A DNA stretch of 64,000 nucleotides. It comes from Liolophura sinensis (Eukaryota > Mollusca > Polyplacophora > Chitonida > Chitonidae). Shown here piece after piece: positions 1 to 9,900 of the stretch. Each line of letters opens with the position of its first letter. Positions within the stretch are counted from its first letter, which is position 1. Under the pieces are notes generated by a model. It ran no database searches. It was not told the DNA's origin and worked only from the letters and a program-made list of their open reading frames with translations. The translations under genes were made by a program, and so were the position numbers. Location of the stretch: assembly GCF_032854445.1 (NCBI RefSeq), contig NC_088300.1, positions 70,778,984 through 70,842,983 of the forward strand. The letters run 5' to 3'.

Positions 1-510
1 CTTCCCTCCTGTCCATTTAAGCTTCGTCCAGAAACTTCAAGAAAACTAATGGCATCACGGTAACGTAACAGTGATAAGTACGTACTCGTTCACTGAACAT
101 AACCAGCATCCTGAGTCATTAATTATATATCTACAGAAAGCGGGTTGAAATCTTACACATAACATCTGACTGGGCGTAAAATGTGAAATCGAAGTATATA
201 CTGAACACAAACATTTCCTAACAAATTAACAAATTATGTACAATAAAATGTAATCAAAGTGGTTCAATATATATAAAGTTTATAGTAATGTTGTTAAAAT
301 AAAGTGAAATACAACACTATTTTATTGTAATATGAAACATGTACAGCGTTTAAAATAAGGTGAGTGAGTGGCGGAATGCTACAAGGCCTTATACATTTAT
401 ACAGAGAATTATTATTTTAGACGATAAATAGTATTTAATAAAGATTTATATAGCCATACCACTACTTAACCTTAAATAAGAAACTAAGGGAATCATTTTT
501 GGCATTTCTA
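1..510. other. Intergenic AT-rich DNA, nothing recognised
   Basis: No open frame with recognisable protein similarity and no clear repeat boundary was seen. The stretch is AT-rich and precedes a decayed retroelement fragment. Confidence 0.4.
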
Positions 511-850
511 GGCCGCATCATGGATGTTTTTGCAAAAGACATGAGTGAACTTGGTAAAACTGAAGCTCATTACCATAAGATCAACACAACTTCTGAAAAG
601 CCCATCTACTCTATGCCATACAGACAAAAATCCTTTTTTTGATCCCGCCCAAAAGATCTGGTTGTATTGTGCAAAGAAAACTGTAGGATTATCTCCAAAA
701 CTTTGTAAGAAATGGGTAGGCCCTTACTACACTGTGCTACCTGATGCGAATCACACAAACTACGTAAATGTGCAGACGACAAGGAAGTAAAGTCAATGGT
801 CCATGCAAACAGGCTCAAAGCGTTCCGAAGGACAGGCCAAACTATCAGAA
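511..850 (+). mobile_element. Decayed Ty3/Gypsy-type pol fragment (internally deleted)
   Basis: Two pieces of a Gypsy-like polyprotein sit side by side. From about 521 a frame reads DVFAKDMSELGKTEAHYHKI and then PIYSMPYRQK, which resembles the start of the reverse transcriptase region. From about 641, in another frame, it reads DPAQKIWLY, GLSPKLCKKWVGPYYTV and VHANRLKAF, which resembles the C-terminal tail of Gypsy integrase (GPY/F-type region). Everything normally between them (RT core, RNase H, most of the integrase) is missing, and the join is out of frame. It is a dead relic. No LTRs were identified. The family assignment rests on remembered motif similarity. Confidence 0.6.
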
Positions 851-1079
851 AGTAAAACATAGTGGAAGACACAGTACTGAATCCAGATGAAATTGGCGCG
901 GACAAAATGAATAATGATACAGAGGGAAACGTAGACAAACAAAATTTAAAGCAAAAGAAATCAACACCAAATTCAACAAAACAAACAAACCTCAAAGGAC
1001 AAACTTGGGTTAAACTCGAAGGATGTAGATGCATGCAGACAGACAGATACTTAGTTCTAATTAGAAGTTTGGTTTAGTA

Positions 1080-2460
1080 TAACTTGGTAAGGCATATAGA
1101 AACTTACTGTCACATTAGTAGGTTTGTGTACTTCTACACTGCAAATCCAGAGTGTATTCTGCTTGGCATCAGGGAGGGCTATCTCATGCCATTGATCAGT
1201 TGTAGTTGTAGTAGATGTTCGTTCCACTAATAAATTGTACATAGTTGTTGTGGCGTTACAACAGTGTCTTTGCCTGATCATTGAGCCACATCCCTGCTAG
1301 TTCCTCAAAGAGCGATTTGTGGATAGGGGTGATAGTTGGTGGAGAACCCGGAAGGTCTGTACAGGAAATTGTTGAAGTATGTGAGAACACATACATGGGT
1401 GAACGGGCTTTGGCCTGGAAAATGTTCAGTTTTCAGTTGTGATTTCGGAAAAGAAACGAAAACCACTGATAGTTAAGGTTTGAGGCGATTAGGAGCAGAT
1501 GGACAAATATCTGCCCCACAAAAGCGCGCTAAGAGAACATATTTCATTCCCTTGTCTGTATGGGGAATTTTGATCTCATGCATAATTCCAGAAAGTCCCT
1601 TGCTCTCTAACTGCAAAAGCTAAATTTAAATTTGATTGTTGCTTCCTGTTTGACAACACAGATGGTGAACTGGCCAAAGTCACCTTACAAAATCATCCAC
1701 CATGACGCTGGGGTTAAAAGGGCATTTTGTGCCTACGAAGGAAAGGGTCAGTATATACGTCAGAAAAGTCCAGAGGAAAGGGTCCGTCTGATGTTTTCTG
1801 TGAGACGCTGCATGGTAAGAAAAAGTCCGTGAAAACATCAGGCTTCAGTAGGTCAGATGTGACTTGCATCCTGAAGGTACAGTGCCCAAGGAAGTTCTAG
1901 CTGTACGTAGAGGAACCTTTATAGTGTCGGTCTGCTCATATGGACAAAAGACCCGTTATAAAGAGTCACCTATACCAATGTTCGAATACCGCATTCAGTG
2001 CTGCGCTATTCGCAGAAAACTCCAACAGAATTATGAATTTTATGATTTTATACATCCATAGTGTTCAAAAAGATAGCCACATCTAACGATAAATTATTCA
2101 CCCAGAACATTCCTTGCGTCTTTCTGGCATCATTCAGAGATATAGACTTCCTCTTTTACATGAATTGTCTTAGTTCTTACTTTATATGCTTTTGTGTTAA
2201 AGATTGAAATAGAGCTTGCGAATTATTCACCCGGAACGTCCATTATGGTTTACGATTCGTACATGAATGTCTTGAATATGTTTGACTCCTAGAATTATGA
2301 CACAAAATACCAAAATACCAAACCTATTTATGTAATTCGTGATTCGGACATATCCAGCCTATAATGGAGTTCTTGATTGTTAAACTGCAGTTTCAAATCA
2401 TGTGCTGTATCTGCTTTCCGGCCAAGGTACGTGTCTGTGTTTCCCACTGATTACCCTTTA
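1080..2460. other. Intergenic DNA, no supported gene
   Basis: Short open frames of about 65 codons occur at 1632-1832 and 1864-2061 (+), but they have no splice context or recognisable domain. No element boundaries could be defined. Confidence 0.35.
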
Positions 2461-2464
2461 ATAA

Positions 2465-2820
2465 GAACATTTTTCTGTGCACGGTGCTATGTATGTTATT
2501 TATTTTTTATTCATAAATTTATTTATGAATTTATTTGGTTATTTATTTGATACGAGTTTTACGCCCTTCTCAAGAATATTCCACTTATACGAGAGGTAAC
2601 CGGGAACATTTTTCTGTGTACGGTGCTATGTATGTTATTTATTTTTTATTAATAAATTTATTTATGAATTTATTTGGTTATTTATTTGATACGAGTTTTA
2701 CGCCCTTCTCAAGAATATTCCACTTATACGAGAGGTAATCGGGCTCCCGAGTTATTGTGCTGCGCCAGCACACGAACCTTTCGGCCCAGAGGCCCCTGTA
2801 TTTTGATTAAATAAATATAA
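2465..2820 (-). mobile_element. tRNA-derived SINE (family 1) with duplicated 3' half
   Basis: Read on the minus strand, a tRNA-like head ('ggggcctctgggccgaaag') lies near 2815-2750. It is followed by the family-1 3' block (cttataagtggaatattc, then gcgtaaaac and AAATAAATAA). The 3' part is present twice in direct tandem: 2465-2603 and 2604-2742, period 139 bp, almost identical. The duplication also copied about 65 bp of flanking AT-rich DNA. Confidence 0.7.
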
Positions 2821-2872
2821 GCCCTGGCGGTCAGTGTAACCGTAACATGGTTTTGACTGTCGAAAAATGCAA

Positions 2873-2891
2873 GGGGGGGGGGGGGGGGGGG
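2873..2891 (+). repeat. Homopolymer run of 19 G
   Basis: An uninterrupted G tract. It is likely length-polymorphic and prone to sequencing or assembly error. Confidence 0.95.
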
Positions 2892-3510
2892 ACCAAAGAG
2901 CCACGTGAAAACGGTAAGAAATAGTTCCTCACATCAATGAATTGATGTCCTGTGCAATGTCTGGCTTGAAGATTAAGAAAATATCGCGCTTTGGACATTG
3001 CTTTTGGTGAACATATCACTAGATGCCACTGATTTTCATCCGTTGAAACTTTACATCACTCCAGTGAAGGAAAGACCAAACTCATATATATGCATCTACA
3101 TTATGTATTTTCATACTGTCAATGTCGTCGTACAATGCGTCTTCATCAAAAAGCCATGCTGAAGACAACAGTCACGGTGCCTAACATTCAAATTAGAATT
3201 GGCATTCGGTCATTTTCACACAATCTATACGCCTACACGAGCGTAACACGTTGACTTTCTCGGCCAGGGGGTCAGTGGGTAATTTACTGACAAATTAAAC
3301 TTATTTTAAACATCTCTTTGTAAACACAGCTTTAACAACGCCGTGATGTGATCGCGATATTGTATGATTTTCTGTGATTAAAAACGTGATTATTAAAACT
3401 GGTCATAAATTTCAATTTATTTCGGAGATATAAAGCAACCATCTGTCATTTGAATTAAGTTTATGGAGACGCCAATGTTTGTCTTGTGGTGACAGACTGA
3501 GCTGTGCTGC

Positions 3511-3603
3511 TATAAAAGGGCATGGTTTGCGGCAGAAGTTACACAGGGAACTTTAGGGAAGAATATTGACATTCTGCATCTTCATCTTAAATGATTTGCT
3601 CGA
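3511..3603 (+). promoter_or_regulatory. Candidate TATA promoter and 5' leader exon for the dermatopontin-like gene
   Basis: A strong TATA motif (TATAAAAGG) lies at 3511-3519. About 30 bp downstream, near 3541, a transcript could begin. A consensus 5' splice site (GTAAGT) starts at 3604. This fits a short leader exon spliced to the coding exon that opens near 4370. The link to that gene is inferred from order and orientation only, and the matching 3' splice site upstream of 4370 is not certain. Confidence 0.35.
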
Positions 3604-4227
3604 GTAAGTACGCATGAAATCCGAAGAACTCTATTTTCTGCTTACATTTCCTATTTCAGACGCTAGTCTTCATAATAATATTTTTTTTTCTTTCTAGTAA
3701 CCGTTTCGTTACATATACAAGGCTCTTCTGTTTAAATTGCTTCAGCCGTGACATTACAGAAAAAGTTGTCCGTTTTGGAGTTTGTGTCTTTTTTCAGCTT
3801 GAGCTGTTGATTCGTTGTTTTTCTCTTTTATTTTCATTATTGTTGCTTTGCTGGTTCGTCTTTTTGTTCATCATGTTTGATTATTGGTCTTGATCTGGAA
3901 CGTCCATAGCTAATGATGGCTGCTGTTTTAGGTTTTCATTTAGCGCTTGCTATACTGTTGTCAACATATAAGGTGTTGTTTTGTGATGTTTTGTTTGGAA
4001 AGCATTTTCATCATTATGCCTTATCCAGATTTTTGTTCCATAGTTCTGTAAGAACAGTCCAACATGATTTTGCACATGCAGGTCAACATTTGGCTACAGG
4101 ATATGATCATTAAACACTAAACAATGTCTAAGTAAACAGGATATTAGATTTAAATGCAGTCTGTAGACATAGACATCAACTATACTGCTCTTGAACATTC
4201 TAGCTTCCTCTCCTTCTGTAAACGTGG

Positions 4228-4369
4228 GAAGGTCTTCCAGCAACGTGCGGATAGTCGTGGGCGGGGGCTCCCCCTAAACTCTGCGCGGTTTCCCCCCATC
4301 ATATCATGCTGGTCGCGAAATATTACTGAGCACGGCGTAAACCTCCAACCAAAATTATAAAATAAATAA
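4228..4369 (+). mobile_element. SINE family 1, 3' part, abutting the dermatopontin start
   Basis: It matches the family-1 pattern: ggaaggtcttccagcaac, then a gtttcc-rich middle, a degenerate 'catgctggtcgcgaaatatt', 'gcacggcgtaaacc', and an AAATAAATAA tail. The tail ends directly at the ATG of the downstream open frame (AATAAATAA|ATGG), so the element would form the 5' UTR or intron end next to the coding sequence. Confidence 0.7.
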
Positions 4370-5540
4370 ATGGTTTTCATGAAAGGAATGGTGCGTGGAA
4401 TTCTCCTGCAGTTGTGCCTGGTCTCCATGGCTACATCGGCGTACGTCAACAGCTGGGATGACACCTTCCGCTTCGAATGTCCCGACGGTGAACACATTGC
4501 TAGCGTCGGCAGCACGCATTCCAACCATCACGAGGATCGCCGGTGGGAGTATCACTGTGAGAAACTCTCCCGTTCCTATACTGGGTCCTACTTCAAAAAT
4601 TGCGCGTGGTCGGGCTTCGTGAACGACTTCCACGAGATGGTGGCCTTCCGATGTCCAGAGAAAGGCGCAGTCACAGGCGTCTATAGCATTCACGACAACC
4701 GCAAAGAGGACCGACGGTTTAGCTTCAAGTGCTGTCAAGTGGTGAACTACCCGATAAAGGAATGCAAGTTTACGAACTACCTGAACGAATGGGATGGTCC
4801 AATGAACTACAGAGTCCCGGATAGGTTCCTCCTGGTCGGGTTTGCCAGCTATTACGGCAAACAGTAAGTTTTATATTCAGTTCGGGTGAAGAGGCTGCAT
4901 GGTCATCATGAATTACGCAATAAATAAAATATTGCTAAACTTGGTAGAATATAGGCGTACAGTCATCGCTCTTCTTAGCATGTATGCCATTCTAGAAACT
5001 AAACTCTACACTTAGTGCCAATCAAGTAACTTGTTGTTGTTCTTGAATGTTGAACGCAACTTAACAAAACGAAAGACATCAAATTTTGATAAGGTTTTTG
5101 ACTTAACAACACCAGGCCATGTTAACGGTCTCGATAGGCCTAATTAAAATTCTGTTTGGTGTGAAGGTCAAAACTAAGTATATAGCGAATTAACGAATTT
5201 TGTATAATCCACATTTAACAACAAAGTGTAGTAATAGCAGATTTATTGCTTAATTCAGCTTCTGTTTCATGCATTATAAAGGGAACCTATATGTGATGTG
5301 TATTTTGATTGGCCAAATCGCCCGACAGTCGCACAAGTTGTGCGAACATGCTTATAAAACCGGATTCGTGTAGCGGTAAGAACTAAGTTTATAATATTAT
5401 TATGGTGTTATTATTATTATCATCATCATTTTCTTCTTATTACCAGGAACAAGCTGTGGAAACTGCCTTTACTGAGAGGTGATAACCATGATCGAAGATG
5501 GAAAGCCGAAATCTGCAGATACAAGAAGTGCACTGTTTAA
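4370..5540 (+). CDS. Dermatopontin-like secreted matrix protein (two coding exons)
   Basis: Proposed coding segments are join(4370..4863, 5447..5540), giving 195 residues. The donor at 4864 (GTAAGT) and the acceptor ending at 5446 (taccAG) join in frame within a Gln codon. The N-terminus is a signal peptide: basic residues, then GILLQLCLVSMATSA, with cleavage likely before YVNSWDD. The mature part is the dermatopontin fold: W-D-x(4)-F-x-C-P at the start and three copies of the [E/H]DRR[W/F]-x(3)-C motif (HEDRRWEYHC, KEDRRFSFKC, HDRRWKAEIC), with nine cysteines. Dermatopontins are extracellular matrix proteins, and in molluscs some occur in the shell matrix; that role here is an inference. The first Met lies at the end of a SINE tail, so translation could instead start at Met4 or Met7, both of which keep the signal peptide. 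I did not resolve the upstream leader. Confidence 0.85.
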
Positions 5541-5654
5541 AATGATCTGACAAACCAACGGCTGCTGTGTTACAAAGAATCACCGGCATTGCGTACTCTT
5601 ATGTAGTTACGAAAACGGAATACTTTCCGACCGAAAATACAAATGCGAAAGACA

Positions 5655-5660
5655 AATAAA
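5655..5660 (+). promoter_or_regulatory. Polyadenylation signal AATAAA, dermatopontin-like gene
   Basis: A canonical AATAAA 115 bp after the stop codon at 5538-5540, on the same strand. Confidence 0.55.
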
Positions 5661-6049
5661 TAATGCAAACTAAAAACACTCCATGATTATCACTTTCTTT
5701 TCTGTCACCCTTTTTATCTATTGCTTTACGATGCCCCAATCTGGTAAATGAATTCAGACGAAAAATATGTTTCCGAGCATCTTCGGGCTTGTAATCGTAT
5801 AATAATCCAAGAATACGTAAAGGCCCGTCCCAAAACCGTGGTGAGTAATCACTGGCGAATGTCTCTAAACTCTGATTTGTTGATGAAGTTGCACATTTTA
5901 CTCCAGGTTCAATCCCCTATACCAAAATCCATTACCTACAAGTATACAACTTACACTTTTCTTCATTCTCTAACATTATGTGACGTATCTGCTCAGCCAT
6001 GTATTTTTTAAAATATATATCTCTATTGTGCAGCTAACGTTTGGCTTAG

Positions 6050-6285
6050 TGAGCGAGTGCTTGAGGTTTAACGTCGTGCTCAAGTTTTCAGTAATATGAC
6101 GACGAAGGAATCTTTAGGGTATATGTAATGCACCTCCTTATTGCAGGACGGATTTCCACCGCTCTTTTATCTAGTGCGGCTTCACTGAGACGACTTACCC
6201 AAGGCAAGTTAGCCGCCCCGCCCAAGCCATTATACTGATACGGTTTAACCAGTCGTTGCATGCTGAACGTCATGCGAGGGCTAAC
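6050..6285 (-). mobile_element. SINE family 2 fragment
   Basis: It shares 'cctccttnttgca', 'gacggatttccacc', 'ctcttttatctagtgc', 'ccaaggcaagtta' and 'ttaaccagtcgttgca' with the fuller copies near 10.5 kb and 41.4 kb. The tRNA-like head is missing. Confidence 0.65.
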
Positions 6286-6369
6286 TTTTGAGAAATGGCT
6301 GATGCATGGTGGGATGCAAACGTGGTTGTGTTTGAATAGAATTTAAAAAATGACAACGGAGAGATTTGT

Positions 6370-6530
6370 AAAATTTTACTTATTTGATTGGTGTTTTACG
6401 CCGTACTCAGGAATATTTCACTTATACCACGGCGGCCAGCATTATGGTGAAAGGAAGACAGAGCCCAGAGGAAACCCACGACCATCCACAGGGTCGGGTA
6501 ACCTTTGGGAAGGTCGTATTGTGACAACAT
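6370..6530 (-). mobile_element. SINE family 1 fragment, minus strand
   Basis: Reads TTATTTGATTGGTGTTTTAC, then gccgtactcaggaatatttc, cggcggccagcattatgg and cccacgaccatcc. This is the reverse complement of the family-1 3' half. Confidence 0.75.
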
Positions 6531-6539
6531 TTGTATGAA

Positions 6540-6920
6540 GCCGCCGAGTCGCATCTTTGCGACCGTCCTGAACTGCCGGGGTCTTTTTGGATAATCTTCA
6601 GTGTCCCTGCACACTTGGCCAGCACGACTGGATCAAGATTCACTGAGAACTAGTAGGACATACTACAGCGATTCTACACGAGTTTGGTACGACTGACTTT
6701 GTTGAGACTTGGAACGACTTCAGTCGTACTACAATCTGAGAGAAACCTGCAAATTATTGGTAGAGTACTAACTTTAATACTGAACGTGCGAAACTTGCAT
6801 AAAACACCAATAAAGTAAATAAACACAATCAATCCTTCCACAAATGGGTGCGTTGTCTATTATGAACCAGACTGCATACTGGAAACAACAAAATAAAAAA
6901 GACTATAATTCTATAGAATT
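6540..6920. other. Spacer between the SINE and the RPS11 3' end
   Basis: No coding potential was recognised. It lies downstream of RPS11 and of the dermatopontin-like gene, which converge here. Confidence 0.35.
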
Positions 6921-6927
6921 TTTTTTC

Positions 6928-6933
6928 TTTATT
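6928..6933 (-). promoter_or_regulatory. Polyadenylation signal AATAAA for RPS11
   Basis: AATAAA on the minus strand, about 33 bp beyond the RPS11 stop codon (6966-6968). This gives the short 3' UTR typical of ribosomal protein mRNAs. Confidence 0.7.
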
Positions 6934-6965
6934 GGGGTTTCATTTTCGAGATTTCCAGAAAGTGC

Positions 6966-9900
6966 TCAGAATTTGGAGAATCCCTTCTTGGCAGCAGCAC
7001 TCTTGGTCACCTTGAGCACGTTGAAGCGCACAGTCTTGCTAAGAGGACGACATTCTCCCACGGTTACCACATCACCAATGTTGATGTCCCTGATGACAGG
7101 AAAGGACATACAATTAACTATTCTTATTATTCGGCCCTGCTCCTCCCCCCCCCTCCTTTGTACAAAAGAATTATTACCTTCTATGACTGTAGTCAGGTTT
7201 ATTGATGAGGAAACCATGATACACCAAGTAAACCAGGATGCACTGAGTAAACCAGGATATACGGAGTAAACCACTGCCCTTGGCAAGTACTGGACATGAC
7301 TAACAACTACTTCGCGTATGGGACTAAAATTTTAACAAGCAACTCTGGCTACATCAAGCCTAAATTTTTGTGTCTGCATCAGGTCTATGCTAATATTACT
7401 GGCTTCCTGGGAAGTTTATTGGTGTCCGAAAAGTAGGAACAGCTAAAGTAAGTGGGACAGTCAATAATATGTTGAAAAGTTATATCAAATTACATGATAA
7501 TAATGCTTGGTGATACCAACTTAGTTTATTACACATCATATTCTGTGATTTAGTTTGGTTTTTACGTAAGAACTCTATCTGCATGACTTTGTGAGAGATG
7601 AACTGATACTATATGCTGCATCAGGGAGATATATTAGTCATCACAATCACTCAGTAGACCATCGTGACTGATGTCATCACCTGCAGCATTAAGCACAGCA
7701 TCCAGTGCAAATGATGTGGCAATACAATACAACTAATTATAATGTCACAGGTGATAATGACACATTTACTTAAATGGCATTTTGCGACATACTTGACAAT
7801 GTTTCACTTTATACATTTTAAGGGTGGAGGAAACCTGGCAGATTGAAGGGGAAACCACAAAACCATGCCAAATAGCAAAGACCATTTATGCAAATCTTGG
7901 TTTGAAGGATATAGCCACTTATAAATCACAGTTAAAATTATGTATTTTATTTTTCTTATAGACGTATCTCCTTGAAAAGCCTTGACAGAGACATACCTAA
8001 AGCAGGGGCTACAGTGGACAGAGATGTTCCTGTGCCTCTTCTCAAATCTGTTGTACTTCTTCACGTAATGCAGGTAGTCTCTTCGGATCACAATTGTCCT
8101 CTGCATTTTCACCTTGGCCACAACCCCGGTCAGGATACGGCCCCGGATCTGCACATTGCCTGTGAACGGGCACTTCTTGTCAATGTAGGTTCCTTCAGAG
8201 GCCTGGGTAAACAGACAAGTAAATCTTGTAAAAATATCTCTATTTGCTTGATTGGTGTTGATGCATTTTAAAAAATATTTCACTTATCCATTGTAATCAG
8301 TTCCATGTGGACAGCAAACTATGCAAAGAAAATTTCCAACCTTTGGCAAGTAACTGACAAACTTTTCCACATGTGAGTCACAAATGTTTACCCGCAGAGT
8401 GAGCTTAATGACTAAGCCACATTGATGGAAGGCAAGGGATCTCAAATGAGCTTCCTGCAAGACCAGCTAAGGGCCTTATAGGCATTGCTAATTGCTTATT
8501 GCTACCAGGGCACTTGGACAGCAGTGGGTATGAGGAAATTATGGCTGGGAATGAACCAAAACCTCAAGCATTCTAAAGATTCAAAAATAAGCACTTTAAC
8601 CAGACAGCCACCATATGCTGCTACATTGACGCGTAAATCTTGTTGGCCTTGCACTATAATTTGAACTATGTGAATGACTATGGGTTGGATTCACACACAT
8701 TTTCTTGACTGAAGTTACATAAAACTGTAATTGAAAGATTAAAGTTTTAAATGTTGGTTTTACATTTTACAGTGACCCCAGAGCTACATCAGATATACGA
8801 GAGTGGTCATCAAGATTAACTCAGTAGACCATTGTGAACTATTTCACCATCTGCAGTGAGCATGGGTTGTTAATACTTAAACACATCAGCATCATGGTGG
8901 CCATCCCACCAAGCCAATTTTGACTAACAAACATTAATTTTGAATATGCAGTTTGAGTTACAGTATTAGAGGTCATATCACGCCGCATAATTATATTGCC
9001 GCTTCACATCATGGAAGAGCTACTTGCCTATCTTTTAATGACAGTATTCATCTTTATTCATTAATTGCAGTATTTAACACCCAAACCCACCCAAGAAGCT
9101 AAGTCTAATATAACAAGGTTTCATTGATTTTCTATACATCACCCCATATGTGATTTTGCCCAATTGTACCTGGGAGACCCCTTGTGTCCTCATCTTACCT
9201 CAGAAGCACCTAAATCAACCAATCACTGAAGCTGATTAAAATAATCTTACCTACAGCAACTTTCTGTCAAAATACTGCAGCAACCAATTAGAAAATTTGT
9301 TGACGCAGCCATTCTGCTCGTCAAGTTAGCATGGTCAACTGGGCAAGTCAGAACGAGAACACGTTTGGTGGGTGCTGTGGTGTTGGTGGGTGCTGTGGTG
9401 TTGGTGGTGGTGTTGATGGGTGCTGTGGTGGTGGACGCTGTGCTGTTGGTGTGTCAATCTACCCATTTATACCACACTGCACACTTTTCCACAGTTTAAC
9501 TGAAGAAATCACTAGGAGCCGGTAACTTACCTCTCGTGGAGTTTTGAATCCTAGACCTACATTGCGAACATAACGCAAGTTTTTAGCTCCCTTGCCAGAC
9601 AGCAAGACGCTTTTCTTGTTCAGGAAAACTGTAGGCTGCCTCTGGAAACACTTCTCCGTCTGAAAGAATAAAATTTCATTTTAGCTGATGTCAGAAGTTC
9701 TAATAAAGCTTAACTTTAGAGTGGACTTCTGGACAATAGATGTCAATAGACTTTGGGGAAAAAAAATCAGTTATCGTATATATACATATATATATACATG
9801 CTGAAGTACACAACAAAAACAGCCTTCCCTGCCAGACTTTCAAAGTGCATCAGAAGTGTATGAATTCATCACAGGAGTTTCTACTATGAAGACCATCGTG

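Noticed and set aside
1632-2061. Two short adjacent open frames near the left edge
   Set aside because: There is no recognisable domain, no splice signals linking them and no promoter; they are compatible with chance.
9331-9525. Glycine/cysteine-rich 64-residue open frame
   Set aside because: It is encoded by a GGTGCTGTGGTGTTG-type simple repeat in an RPS11 intron.
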